Below are positions 32,920 to 44,378 of a stretch of 64,000 nt of DNA, piece by piece. The notes under the pieces were generated by a model. That model searched no databases. It was given only the letters and a program-made list of their open reading frames with translations, and was not told where the DNA came from. Both the position numbers and the translations under genes were made by a program. Every line of letters starts with the position of its first letter. Within the stretch, counting starts at the first letter, position 1. Source of the stretch: Dryococelus australis (Eukaryota > Arthropoda > Insecta > Phasmatodea > Phasmatidae); NCBI GenBank assembly GCA_029891345.1, contig CM057009.1:232739178-232803177 (forward strand), read 5' to 3'.

Positions 32920-33475
32920 TGCCTATGTTATGAATTTGACAACCATATCTTATGTAGTTTGTAACTTACAGCCAACTTTGCTTATAGTCGACATAGGGTA
33001 TATTTGGTCCTGCAACCCCTCTTGTCATTGGGGATGATAATGTTATGCATTTGACAACCATATCTTATGCAGTTTGGAAATTACAGCCAACTCTGCTTTT
33101 AAGTTGACATATGATATACTTGGTCCTGCAACCCCTGTCATTATTGGGAGTGATGATTTTGATATGATTTGGTAGTCGTATCTTTTATGTTTCGGAAGTT
33201 ATAGTCAACTATGTTTATAAGTGCTCTTGGTTAATTAGACCCATATGTACTTTTCCTTGCCTGGAGTGATACCTTTCTAACAATTTTGGTAGTTGTATCT
33301 CAACCTGATAAGAAATTACAGCCAACTATGCTTATAAGTGTACATAGGTTAATTTGGACCTTTATGTCCTTTTTCTTGCCTCTAGTAATTCCCATGTTAC
33401 AATTTCGCTAGTTGTATCTCAAAAGGTTCGGCTATTACAAAAAACTATGCTTATACATAGATATGGATCATACTT
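32920..33475 (+). repeat. ~120 bp satellite array, interior right of foldback C
   Basis: About five units with TTACAGCCAACTATGCTTAT cores, in the orientation opposite to the left arm. Confidence 0.85.
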
Positions 33476-33824
33476 GACCACATGAGGACGGTAATCCTGA
33501 GCACAAGTGTCGGAAAGGGAGTCTGCTCTCTGTTACATGGATGCTCGGAGGGTCGGCGTGTGTGGCGACATCACTGGAGCTTTGCCAGGTGATGGACAGA
33601 AGCTGGATAGCCCAAGGAATTATAGAGGCAGGCAGAGGGGAGGACAAGAGCTAGAATGCATGAAGATGTGTTGTAGATGGAAGGTGTAGGTGCCAAGGGG
33701 GGTAGAGCATGCATGGAAGTGTGGCCAGGCAGTGGTGCCGAGGTGGCAGGAGTGAGATAGGTGAGTAAGAACGGGGAGACCGGCATGCCGGCATTTGTCC
33801 ATGCATCCTTTCTCATTGTTGGGG
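33476..33824 (+). repeat. G-rich module of the foldback arms
   Basis: AGTGTCGGAAAGGGAGTCTG and GTGGCCAGGCAGTGGTGCCG correspond to parts of 53040-53300 and 53640-53930 in foldback D. It is not a gene, because the frames differ between copies. Confidence 0.65.
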
Positions 33825-34315
33825 GTTATGTATATGTTTCGATTTTGACAGTTTTATCTCAAATGCTTCATAAATTACAGCCAACTATGCTTATATGTAA
33901 ACATAGGTAATAATTGACCTGAGGTTGGCAGGATGTCTTGGAATGAGGTCTCCCCCTCCACATAGAATAAGTGAGCAGGACATTCATACTTCCGGTAGAA
34001 AGGAAAAAAAAATTATAATATTAATATCGGCTGGGAGGACCCAGAATCCACATACCAAACTGTTAGAGTAGGACGTGCTGTCAGGGTGACCCCACACCCA
34101 CAATTGATGACTATGTTATGTATTTGATGCCTTTAATTTAAACCGTTCGCAAATGACAGCCAATTATACTTATAGGTTGACATAGGCCATACTTGACATG
34201 CGATCCTTCTCATAGTTGTGTGTGATGTCTATGTTATGAATTTGGCAAATATAACTTAAATGGTTCGGAAATTACTGCCAACTATGCTTATAAGTCTTAT
34301 GCACACGCAGACTTT
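33825..34315 (+). repeat. ~120 bp satellite, right arm of foldback C
   Basis: Units near 33850, 34140 and 34260 with ATGGTTCGGAAATTACTGCC-type cores, interrupted at 33930-34090 by a non-satellite insert (TTCCGGTAGAAAGG...). Confidence 0.8.
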
Positions 34316-34807
34316 AGGAGGGGCAGTGGTGTACAAGATCCAAAATGATTATTCTGGTCGACTTGGCTGCCGCTGGCCACTAACATCCTCAGCTGGCCAT
34401 CAATTGTCCTGAGTAGATAAAGGTCATCGACACCAAGATGGCTACCAGGAATTTTCTCTCAATCTTGCAGGAATATCTCAATTTCTGCACGATTCATCGA
34501 CATTGCGCAAACTGATCCACATTGAGCAAACTGCCACCGCATTGTGGAAAAGGCTCTTTCGCGAGGGGAAAACAGGTAATCGGCACTGGCTGCCAATATG
34601 GCTGCCACTGGCAGGAGGAAGTTCGGGTTATTTGTGGGGAAAAATGGGAAAAACAGCATTTTTGTTTGCGAAATCAGCTGTTTTACAGGGAAACGGGGGA
34701 AAAAGGGAAATTTTGACGATAACCATAGGAGGTTGGAGGGGTCCTCGACGCCACAGCCTGCAGCCTGTTGGGCGAGAACGATATATTTTTTACTACTGTC
34801 TACTGCA

Positions 34808-35540
34808 AAAATTCAGCAAACCCTTATAAAAATGTGGCTCCAGAGTAGATGAAGTGTGACTCACCCATGCTATCACAGGTGCAACGACGAAAATTACTGG
34901 AATTTGCTCGTCAGTATGGCGACTGGACTGCTGCTGATTGGCAATTGGTAGCCTTCTCTAATGAGTCACATGTTCAGCTTCATACAATGTATGAACGTCA
35001 GCGTGTCCAGCAACAAACCCCAGACAATTGATACCCTGCTTCCATCTAAGGACGAACACAAGGTGTTGGGGACCGTGTTATGGTCTGGGTAATGTTCTCA
35101 TGGGATAATCTATGCCCCATCATCCGTGTAGAAGCCACTCTTGATCGATTTTGTTATGAATCCATCCTCGGCGATCATATCCACTCATACATGATGATTG
35201 TTTTTCCTTGGAAGGATGGGATCTTCCAGCACGATAATGCACATTGCCAAATGGCTAGAAGTGTCCGCAAGTGGTTGGGAGAGCACGATCAAAACTTCAG
35301 AGTTTTTCCGTAGCCCCTAAACAGCCCCGATCTCAATCCAATTGAACATCTGTGCGACAACCTCGATCGTCGTGTTCGCAATCAGTCTCCTCCACCACGC
35401 AACCTTCAAAGGTGTGGGACATACTGCAGACATTATGGCTCAAGATCCCCGTGAAGACCTATTATCACCTGATTGAGTCACTGTCAGCTGGTTTAACTGC
35501 TGTCAGTGCTGCGAAGTACGATTACTTTGGACATTAGCAG
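34808..35540 (+). pseudogene. Tc1-like transposase, catalytic part
   Basis: Reads MLSQVQRRKLLEFARQYGDW then TAADWQLVAFSNESHVQL. The DES motif of active Tc1 enzymes reads NES here, so the first catalytic Asp is lost. VMVWVMFSWDNLCPI follows, then FQHDNAHCQMARSVRKWL (second Asp kept) and NSPDLNPIEHLCDNLDRRV (third acidic position kept). Stops at about 35029 and 35312 and a frameshift near 35350 inactivate it further. It is the 3' half of the gene begun at 28498. Confidence 0.85.
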
Positions 35541-35577
35541 GAGGGGGGGTCATAATGTGACTCAACTGTGTATATAC

Positions 35578-36144
35578 AGAATGTTCGGAAATTAATCACC
35601 CAAATTGCAGGAGGTGATAACGTATGAAAAATTTGTCGAAAATATACAGGACACCATATACCTAAACATAATATTAAAGCAGATATGACAGAGCATGTGA
35701 AAATTAGGCTTTGAAAATATATTTTCGCTGAATGCCTTCTAATTTCTGTCAGCAGTAGGGATGGCAGAGATTTACCCACAGTACTTCCCACACAGTTGAA
35801 TGGCACATGCCCATTTGGAGTGCTATGGAGCATGTACTAGTGGAGGGCATGATGTTGACGTGCTGATGTATCACTTCCTCAAGCCGAACAGTGCGCACAG
35901 ACCGAAGATGGCCAGCATTATGCATGTAACTTTGCAGCAAGGGAATCATAAGTCACCTTTTTGTTGTTGACTATTTTGGTGCTGAACTACTCATGCAGCA
36001 AAAAGATGTTTTCAAACCCCAATTTTCTTGCGTTCATATCTCCTTTAATATTCTGTTTAGATGTATGGTGTCAGGTATATTTTCACTTTATTTTTCAAAA
36101 TGAATCACCATCCATAGTTTAGAGGTTTAATTACCGAACATTAT
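35578..36144 (-). mobile_element. Mariner-like MITE keeping only the DNA-binding part
   Basis: The ends AATGTTCGGAAATTAATCAC (35580) and TTTAATTACCGAACATT (about 36127-36143) are inverted repeats. The ~565 bp element lies directly against the right end of the Tc1-like element. It encodes a transposase fragment (35749-35949) and lacks the catalytic domain. Confidence 0.7.
35749..35949 (-). pseudogene. Mariner-like transposase, helix-turn-helix fragment
   Basis: VRLEEVIHQHVNIMPSTSTC then SIALQMGMCHSTVWEVLW is the second helix-turn-helix of a mariner-like transposase (compare WRIARDSGLSESTVWRIL in the relic at the window end). After LCHPYC a stop follows, and no DDE part is present before the element end. 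Confidence 0.65.
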
Positions 36145-36560
36145 ATATATATTTTTTCACTTGCATGTTGAGGAAAGTGTATTTTTGTTCCACTCCAGTC
36201 AGTCGATGTAAGCATCCAGTACCTTCTTACTCTATGTCTTGCTATATCAGATTTTGTGGCGAGGTGGGAAATGCTTGTTGTTAGCTTGGACATCATCATA
36301 TTATCCACTGACTTAAATTTATGTGTCTGTGTCATTGATACGTTGTTCAGATCTGTTATCTGTGTCTCCACATCCCTTACATGCTGCTCGATGGCCACTA
36401 AATCTTTCACCACTTGATATTTAACACTTTCGATCGTTTTTCTAAGGGGCGAACCTCTGTGAAGAGCAGTGATGCGAGCTTTTATCAACCAATTTCCATC
36501 GTCACCAGAGCGTTGACCATTTCCGTATTTGTAATTGGTGTCGTGACTCATGGCCGGCAT
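36141..36560 (-). CDS. ORF directly downstream of ATPase copy 3, coiled-coil-like
   Basis: A 139-codon frame opening MPAMSHDTNYKYGNGQRSGD at or just inside the end of the ATPase tail. This is the same relative place where the 5067-5603 ORF opens (also starting MP) after copy 1. Residues ~45-110 have a heptad-like pattern (VVKDLVAIEQHVRDVETQIT, then DLNNVSM) and suggest a coiled coil. The last codons run into the mariner-like MITE, so the original C-terminus may be lost. The function is unknown. I infer an element structural or accessory protein. Confidence 0.4.
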   Translation of the reverse strand: MPAMSHDTNYKYGNGQRSGDDGNWLIKARITALHRGSPLRKTIESVKYQVVKDLVAIEQHVRDVETQITDLNNVSMTQTHKFKSVDNMMMSKLTTSISHLATKSDIARHRVRRYWMLTSTDWSGTKIHFPQHASEKIYI

Positions 36561-36790
36561 TTTCCTATAAACTTATCGAAATCTCACCTGTATTTTCCCT
36601 TATGCACTGGCGAAGTCTTATGGGTCACTAATATGTTGTACTCCTCATTCCAGCACAAAGATGACATACCTTTAACTCTGTGAAAGTCATGTACGTATTG
36701 ACGTGGTCGTCATATGCAAGCGTCAAATTCGTATCGTCCATGCCAAACAATATGAGTTCATATTATCTCGTATTAACTGTTTCGGCATGC
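36545..36790 (-). pseudogene. Packaging ATPase, copy 3, C-terminal fragment
   Basis: The minus strand reads LILFGMDDTNLTLAYDDHVN (compare MLVLFRMDDTNLHHVYNDHF in copy 1), then a shifted frame LCAG-like and KGKYR, stop, DFDKFI. The Walker motifs are absent, because similarity fades upstream of about 36790. The copy is more diverged from copies 1 and 2 than they are from each other. Confidence 0.65.
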
Positions 36791-38680
36791 ACAAACCCAA
36801 ACACATTGAAGGCAGAAATATTTTGCAGTTCCAATGTCGATTTCACCGAACCAGATAATATTGGGTGAATGCTATTTTTCGAGTCATGGATCTGCAAATA
36901 TGGAAATACCCACGAATCATCACAGCCTGTAAACATATTTCTGATTAACATAATATGAACAAACTGCATTTGGCAAGCAGCTGCTATGTCTATGGGAAAA
37001 CTAGCAATACATTACACGAATATGCACCAATGGCTCCAACAGGTTATAAACTGGTCAAAGTTCTGAAAAGCATCATTTAAATTCCAGTAATCGCAAAGAG
37101 TGCACACAAAGTGGTCGTGATAACCATCGATCAAAATGATAAGCAGACACATTTCAGAAATAAATAAATCAGCTTGGGCTTTCCTGAAACAATGGGATTG
37201 ACTTTCGTGAAAAAACTGTAAATAAAGTCGAGTACAACACCAAATCCGCGACAAGTACAGCTCGAGGCACTGGCATGATAAGATGTGCCAATGAGAAATG
37301 TATACATAGCCTAGGGTTCTAAGTGAGACATGGAAGATTACGACATATTGAACATGTTCCAGCGGGCATAAATCGACGACAGAATCGACATATTTGAGCT
37401 GCATTTCTACCAGCCGTTTCTAACTAGCCTCTACGCCATCGGGCGAGTGGTTCGAATCCCAATACAGCATCGAGATATTTACACTCTACATTCGCAATCG
37501 TTCCTGTGCATCCGTGGTATGCTCAGGGAAGTAGTGGGGATCCACCCCAACACCACTGGGTTCATATCAATAATATACTCCGTCCTTTCAAGCAGGTAAT
37601 TTACAAAGTAAGCAGTGTTAATATTGACTAAACACAGGATGTGGGCATAACCTCCACCATAAAAACTAAATCTTGCTCACACTAACAATATTGACATGGT
37701 AAAATGGCAGGCTAGGGAATGAAATATGGCTAAGATGTTCCTATCTTTGAGGAATGTAATTTTGAGTTTAGCATGCCCAAACTGGAGATAATACGGGCCA
37801 CCTCGCATATCGCTGTAGTGTTGGGTGTCAGAGAAGATCCACATCCCATCGCAGTAACCCTGATCAAAATTGAGTCGTTTGTTCCCCACGTGTTTCAGAG
37901 CACGCAGAATGTGTGATGCTACTGAACTATGACAAGAAAGATCATATCTTTGACATAACATTCAGGAGCTGTAGTTTTGTTACCTGTCTTGCCCTGTCAT
38001 CTGCCACTGGAAACAAGTGGGTCGTGGATGTTGTCCATCACAAAAATTTAACTATGTCATACTAGTATTTGAAACGAACAAGCAGCAGAACATCTCGACA
38101 GGCAAATCGACCTTCGAACACTGTAAGGTCTAGAAAATTAAAATAATGTTGAAAAGTGACAGCTATCTGTACATGGTTTTGAACACTTCCTTCTACCAAG
38201 AAAGATATACATTGCTATATTTTCTGTATTCGCAGTTTCAAGCATCCTGCTATGGGCGCATGTCCTACCCTGTCCTGAGCCCAGAAAGATTCCGTGAAAA
38301 GTTATCATGGTTTGTCTTCGACACATCAAATAAAACGAGCGAGTTCAAAGGGGTATGGGGGATTGCAGTATAGAAATAATTTCTAAGGAAAACATACCCG
38401 TGAACACCGCAACATATTGTTTGATTCTGCAGGACAGGGTAGCGTGCGACGACTGGTTCTTGGGGCTGATGATTATGGTGAGCTAAGCATACACATAATC
38501 AAGATCGTCTCTGCTCCGTGCTTCATTTTGTACCTGCCCTTTGAGATGTACTGTAATATTCGATGCTTCCAGAGCCAAAGCAGTTACACGTTCTAGGAGA
38601 TTGCAGTGTCTCATGACGATGGTGGCAAAAATATGCATATGCTCCTTCCGCCCCCCTTATTCATGAAATATGTTCGATTA
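36791..38680 (-). other. Region upstream of ATPase copy 3, ORFs not recognised
   Basis: Minus-strand frames at 37012-37404 (130 codons), 37677-37961 (94 codons) and a stretch between them (NTAYFVNYLLERTEYIIDMN) could be remains of element structural genes, since capsid genes precede the ATPase in some Polintons. No motif identifies them. A GGTTCGAATCCC box-B-like word occurs near 37449. Confidence 0.3.
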
Positions 38681-40325
38681 TAAAAGCCAGAAAATAAATG
38701 ACTGTCTGCAGCCACTGCACAAAATAAAATAAACGTAGCTAATATCTTCGCATTTCAACCTATACACAAGACAAAACAAATATTAAGGAAGCAATTTGTT
38801 ATTCAAAAAACAATTAGCTAGTGATGATGAATAAGAAATTAATTCATAATTTTAAAAACAGTTTTGAAAAGAATACTAAAGAGCTTGGTAATAACAAAGC
38901 AGTTAGTTATTAAAAACAATATGCAAAAAATATTAAATATTTTATTCATAAGAGAGCAATTAGTTAATTTAAAATAGCAATATTCATTAAAAAAACTATT
39001 CGGCTCGTAGAAAATATTTCTTTAACCTGTTAATGGGGCTAATAAAGGTCTAAACAAGTAATTATCTTAAAAATAAACATACCTTTGCAAAATGGAAGGA
39101 GACCATGATACCTCACAATAACTCTCTAAATGCAAAATTGTGATGAAGCAGAAGGGTACTCGAATATGAATACGGGAATCGCTGTTATCGTAGTTAGAGA
39201 TTTCAGCCCGCTCCAGCCTCTATATAATATAGCCAAGTGGAGGGGAAGCACGCAGTGATACACAGAAAGTAGTACCTGTAGTTACCACAGCATTTTCACT
39301 GGCCAACTTCCCTTTCCTCTCATCCTCCACACTTTTCCTTATTTTCCCATAAAATTTGTGAAATGTAAGGTGACGATTTTGGCCAAGCATTTATTTGGTT
39401 GACTTCATCTCCCACCGTACTTAATAGCTTAAAAACCATGTAGGGATGGTAGCAGTAGGAAAATAAGGGAATTTGGGACAGATATCAGGCACTAATAGCC
39501 ACCAACCAACTCGGTTGACATCACAGGCAGTGGCGCCCCTTCCCTCTCCTTCCCAGCATCAAGTAACACTAATAATTCAATAAAAATTTTGTTTCAATAA
39601 CATTTTTAGTGTACAAAAGTGTAAACATCGGACAGCTACTATAGATAATTATTAGTTATGTAGGTTTTAATACAAAAATAATTGCCGAGAGTGTCGCCAG
39701 AGATCGTAATTTCAGTTTTGGAAAACAAATTGCATTTAATAACCACAAGGCTGTATCTACGAGTCGACTGTAGAATGCAGCCGCAAGACAGAGAGGGGGA
39801 GTGGGCGTGACCTATCTATGAGGCCGTGCGTGTGCAATCTCTGCCAGTCGTATTCTCTTGGTCAGCGTACTGTGTGTGTGCGCTACACAGCCTTGCAGCG
39901 AGGCGGGAAACACGGAACTGGCTTACACTGGCATCTATATTTTAAAAAATATTAAGTGGAATGAAAATAAATTAATGTGGTGTATGATGTACATAATTTA
40001 ATGCGGCGTCGTGTAGAATAATTTCCTTTTCAACACATTGACGCACTGTTCAGGTAGGCGGGCTCCTATCACGTCTCTTATGCACAGTGAATAAATTACA
40101 GTTTCTGAGCCATGTTCGAGAGGTCGGAAATGGGTGTGACATCTCGTAAAGTCATCAATCAACTTCGTGCATAGCTTAGATGACGTACAAAAACACACCA
40201 ATGTCACATATAAATGTATATCCAAACAGTCTGTAATGCAGTTCTATTCACTGTTTTTTAAATAAAACTTTAGAATAACTACCACGTGAATTTATTTCTT
40301 CCGTCTGTAGTAGGCATATGGGTAG
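38681..40325. other. Intergenic DNA
   Basis: AT-rich with CAATTAGTTAAT-type words (38760-39010). There is a visibly more GC- and CpG-rich patch at about 39765-39930. No gene was recognised. Confidence 0.45.
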
Positions 40326-40329
40326 TTGG

Positions 40330-40545
40330 CACAATGTATTTTAAATGGGTACAAGATGGCTGCCGGCTGTGGATAAGTCAACGAGCTATTTAGTAAACAT
40401 AGAGAGGGTGGTTGAGTGATTAAATCGCTCTTAGCAGAAGACATCGGCAAACTGCCCCGCCATTTTCATTTCGGTCAAAACATTATCAGCTGAAGCTTCT
40501 TGTCATGTTGTTACCGTGAGTGAGACGTGGTAAGTCTTTGAATAT
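40330..40545 (+). promoter_or_regulatory. Possible promoter/first exon with splice donor
   Basis: CAAGATGGCTGCCGGC (near 40352) is a close YY1/Pho-type site of the kind found at transcription starts. About 170 bases downstream two donor-like words occur: CCGTGAGT (near 40516) and TGGTAAGT (near 40528). The flanks look unique. It could be a non-coding first exon of a plus-strand gene, but similar GCCATCTTG words also occur in repeats of this window, so the call is weak. Confidence 0.25.
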
Positions 40546-41426
40546 TAATATACGGTTACGTGTGTTTCGTTAACAGCTGCGTGTAAAGTGAGGTTGCTGC
40601 GTGTGTGTGATTTCAAATATTTGATGTCCCTTATTTATTTTTTTTAACTGTGAACTTTTTTTTACGACAAAGTTAATTATTTACATCCATGTCTCTTTAT
40701 TTATCACAATATTGTACCTTTGCCCTAGGTGTTTGAAACAGAGTCGTGTTATGTTATCCCAACAAAATACTAAGCCCAGCCCGATAAGTTTCAATAAACC
40801 TAATAAACAGTAAGTAGCCATACATATAAATACGAGCGGAATAAAAGTTACCGTAGGCTTTTATGTGAGCATGTTCATTGCTATCTTTTAAGTTTGTATG
40901 ACAAAAATATGCAACACGAGTTGCGTGCTTGAATTTATTGTGCTTTTTCGTTTGACTGGTTGTCCCTTCGTTCTAATATTTATTCCAACTGAGGCGGTCC
41001 TTTTAAAGAAATAACCCAACACTTATCTATAACAAAAGGATAAATACTACAGTTCTTTACCTGGCAGTTGTAACAATGTTAAACACAGTCGCGGCGAAAT
41101 ATTGACGTACATTATGTGTAATGTGCTATGTCGTGGAAAATAAATGTGATAATTAAAAATAACCATAACAACAATCGTCAATTACGGCATTTTTAAAACA
41201 TCATAAATCTGACCTAAAAAATGTTTGAGGCCTAAACTGTCGATATTCGTACGGAATGGTTTTTTTTAAATAGACTTATAACATTTTTTTTTATCAGGGA
41301 AATTGTGGGGTAAAACAAGTGGAAAATATGTACTTAATAGTAATATTTACACATAGAAGTACATGAAATGCCAAAAAGACAATCAAACAACACAAACCAA
41401 ACCAATACAAACACCTTAACTGATAC
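40546..41426. other. Intergenic or intronic DNA
   Basis: No gene or clear repeat. A half-copy resembling the left end of the next MITE occurs near 41297 (TCAGGGAAATTGTGGGGTAA). Confidence 0.4.
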
Positions 41427-41540
41427 TGGGGAGGGCAATAAAATCAGGGAAGTTGTGGGGTAAAAAAAATACAAAATATGTACATTTTCATTATAAACTT
41501 TTACCCCTCAAATTTCCGCAGTTCATAGCCCTCCCCATGA
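41427..41540. mobile_element. Small foldback MITE (~115 bp)
   Basis: The left end TGGGGAGGGCAATAAAATCA, then GTGGGGTAAAA, is inverted at the right end (TTTTACCCCTC, then AGCCCTCCCCA). The short AT-rich middle has no coding potential. Confidence 0.6.
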
Positions 41541-42179
41541 GGTGAAATATTGATGCGCCTCATAAAATCTGTGTTCTGTATTAATAATATAGTGGATTTA
41601 TACCATTTTCCGGATTTTTTTTAAAGCCCCTCTGCTTTACATTACCTCGACGATATGTTTACATTTACCGGAATCTGCTTTCCGTGAGCACCCACAAAAT
41701 TCAATTTCCACATCGGTCTCAATTCACGAAAATAATGATTATGATTACGAGGTCATTCCACCAACTTTGTGGTTTGATGCCAGACTGCTGTATAGTGTAT
41801 AAATTATTTGCATTGCAGTTTCAAGCCGCAACTTCACAGCTCATTGCACGTTTAATATTCCCGAGCACTCAAATAAATGGATACATAAATCGCTTACATG
41901 CTCCCATGCATAGGCTTATACACTGCAATCTCAAACATGCAGGCTGGTTTGATATTAATACAATTCTTCACAAAAAAAAAAATGTTCACAACCCTACACT
42001 ATACAACTTCCCAGCGGCTTGTTTTATGCCATATTTAACTTTGAAAAGTAAAATCCGCGAATTGCACTTTATTTCCAGCCAGCAAGCACGTGAAAATGTC
42101 TAATAGTATTTTATTTGTCGATTATTTTGGGTACGTATGCGTGATATTCCTTACTGGTACACCCTACTACGGCCCTTTG

Positions 42180-42960
42180 TTTTGACTGACATAAAAATGG
42201 CGGACAGAAGTTCAAGTGGCCTCAGTCTGGAAACGCTTCCGCCACTCTATTTTTACTATATAGCTCGTTGGGATAGGTGGATCTGCCAGACGCCGTCCGC
42301 CATTTTGGATTTCTGGACTTCCGTTCTGTAAATCTGTTCATGCGACCGCTATTTTGGATTCCGCCATGTTGGTAGCCAGTACACCATAATTTTGGTAGTC
42401 AGTGTGTTGTCATTTTGGTAACCAGTATGTAATTTTTTATGGTCTATCATTCCATGTTGTTTTCTCATATAATTCCGAGGGCTTTCTACAAATGCTCCCA
42501 TTTTTCTCTCTTACATTCTTTTTTCTCTTTCTTCCTCTATCTTTCTTTACTTTCTTTCTCTCTTTCTCCCCTTTCTCTCATTCTTTCTCTTCCTGTCTTA
42601 GCCACTCTTCCTTTCTCACATTCGTTTGTTATTTGTTACCGACCACTATCTTGGTTTGTCGTTTGTCATTTATCTATCACACCCTTTCGATTAGTCGCGT
42701 TTTCTCCACTGCCGTGTTTGTTTACATTGGCTGTTCCTGGAGGACGCCATCGTGATTTTTTGTTTGTAATTTGTTTCCGACTGCCATCTTGGTTTTAGAG
42801 TTGTTTGCTATGAGCACTGGTGTTACTCTCGTTCGACCGCCATATTTGTTTACGTTGGCTGCTTCTAGGAGTGCTGGTGTTGTTTAACAGACATATTGGT
42901 TCTGGAGTTGGCCACTAGGTGCGCTGCTTTTTTGTAGATCTTAAAATACCATCTGGGATA
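42180..42960. repeat. GCCATCTTGG-type repeat region with a pyrimidine tract
   Basis: Repeated CCGCCATTTTGG / GCCATCTTGG / GTTTACATTGGCTG words, as in the dispersed repeat family, surround a CT-rich tract (about 42495-42620). The 117- and 119-codon plus-strand frames here are shadows of the tract. Confidence 0.5.
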
Positions 42961-43084
42961 GTGCGGAATAGAATTGCCGGATCTTGGGTCGCCTGACTAA
43001 CGCCTTATTCCGCTTGGTTATTGTGACATATGCTGGGACATGGGTTTATAAGAATTATATAGTTTGGAAACGAATAAATATCTC

Positions 43085-43440
43085 GTCATGGTAATTTTTT
43101 GCATTACATTTTAAGTAATTATTTATTATGTAGCTTTAACTTATATCATTTTTAAGTATTTAAATACTTAAGCATATATTTTTATGTTTTACATTTTAAG
43201 TATTTTTTAATTATTTAGGTTTAACTTATATAATTTTTTAGTATTTTATTTTTTATTAACATATAACATTGAAGTGTTTTTTAATATATATATTTTTTGA
43301 CTATACCAGCAATACATATTTTTTAAACTTATGTATTTTTTCATGTGTGTATAATTATTTATCAATTTTTTTGACTGTCCCAGACTTATGATTTTTTCAT
43401 ATATGTTTATTTTATTTATTTATTTTAAGTATTTACATGT
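43085..43440. repeat. AT-rich imperfect tandem repeat
   Basis: ACATTTTAAGTAATTATTTA... TTTAACTTATAT recurs with a period of about 105 bases (43107 and 43191), followed by related words. Confidence 0.5.
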
Positions 43441-44265
43441 AAGGGCTTTGTTACTCACACTGAACTTAGAAAAAATTTATACACCGTATGTTGAACGTGG
43501 CGTATTTCCTACGCTTATGTAATTGAATTTCTAGGACTTTTAAATTTTTTCCCACGTACCTATTGGCTTATGCCATCCCCTTAATCTAAGTTAACCTAAC
43601 CATAATGTAAGACCTGTATGCACTCCACGCACTTGTTTAGGACTCTGAATATTTTTTCCTTAAAAAAAATAAAGCATATTTTTACTTTTAAAAATATTAT
43701 GAAAAGGTGTACATTAGAAATAAACCTACCAAAATATAGACCCCTTAATATATTATCCCGCGTACCGAGTATGCTCTGTCCACTGCCTTAAAGTGAGATA
43801 CTAAGTAATAAAATGTGGGAAACTTTGTCCTGTTCTGTACAACATAAAGAATATAACACGTTCGTGTGTGGCCATGTAACCCTTAAATAAATTTAGGTAC
43901 GCATGAAGTACTGACAATTGTCTTTAAATGCCGTCTACTATCAAGAAAAGTTATATTATTGGCATTCAACACAGCTAAAGAAAACATCCGCTGTTTTCAA
44001 CTGAGCTGCATTGTGGAATATTGCACAAAATGCTTAATGTGGTTAATTTGTATTTGCGGCTGTCATTTTCAAAACGTTTGTCTCATATACAGGAAACAGA
44101 AAATAAAATACGCTGTAGGCGGGGGAACATTAATATCCATGACTCTCCGACTGCGTGGTGTAAAAAACTATGTTGTAAGAAAGTTTAGTGCCGCATTACG
44201 TACAGGCGTGAGCTACAAGCGCGAGCTATAGGTATTAAAAATTCCATGTTGGTTGTCAACAAGCC
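43441..44265. other. Intergenic or intronic DNA
   Basis: No gene was recognised. A short frame at 43959-44231 has no family features. Confidence 0.4.
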
Positions 44266-44268
44266 TTA

Positions 44269-44375
44269 GGCCGGGAACATAACAGCACCGAAAAATGCCT
44301 GGCGCCTGGCCGGGCCCATTTTAGCCTTGCCCTGCACTGGGCCCGGCCCGTGGAGATTGCCGTGTGTTCCCGGCC
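44269..44375. mobile_element. PIF/Harbinger-like MITE (~107 bp)
   Basis: The ends GGCCGGGAACA and TGTTCCCGGCC are perfect inverted repeats flanked by TTA on both sides (44266-44268 and 44376-44378). A TTA target duplication and GGCC-starting ends fit PIF/Harbinger. The interior is GC-rich and itself partly palindromic (GCCGGGCCC, then GGGCCCGGCC). Confidence 0.7.
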
Positions 44376-44378
44376 TTA

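Larger units (their letters stand above)
28788..34806. mobile_element. Foldback element C (~6 kb) inserted in the Tc1-like transposon
   Basis: The ends are inverted: GTCTACAGTAGTATAAAATA... at about 28789 against TTTTTTACTACTGTCTAC at about 34787-34804. Inward pairs follow: GGTTATCGTCAAAATTTACT (28868) against AAATTTTGACGATAACC (about 34710), TTGGTGTCGATGACCTATGT (29159) against its inverse near 34420, and CACTGCCCCCTCCTTAAGTC (29272) against its inverse near 34310. Perfectly matched arms reach only about 0.8 kb. The right side then holds extra modules (satellite 32920-34310, G-rich block 33480-33800). The interior carries zinc-finger relic 4 and the GACTGTCTGTAATTGC tandem repeat, which are shared with element B. 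No transposase is present. Confidence 0.75.
28337..35575 (+). mobile_element. Tc1-like transposon split by a 6 kb foldback element
   Basis: The ends are inverted: TATATATTCACAGTCGAATC at 28337 and GACTCAACTGTGTATATA at about 35558-35575. Both are followed inward by (T)CACAT(A)ATGA-type sequence, and TA dinucleotides flank the ends. The transposase gene is on the plus strand in two parts (28498-28786 and 34808-35540). The foldback at 28788-34806 lies between them, so the foldback came later. Net element length is about 1.2 kb, usual for Tc1. Confidence 0.8.

Noticed and set aside
37420..37465. tRNA gene suggested by GGTTCGAATCCC near 37449
   Set aside because: Only a box-B-like T arm is present. 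No box A or acceptor stem was found at suitable distance.
42402..42798. Two overlapping plus-strand frames of 117 and 119 codons rich in Phe/Ser/Leu
   Set aside because: They are caused by the CT-rich tract at 42495-42620.
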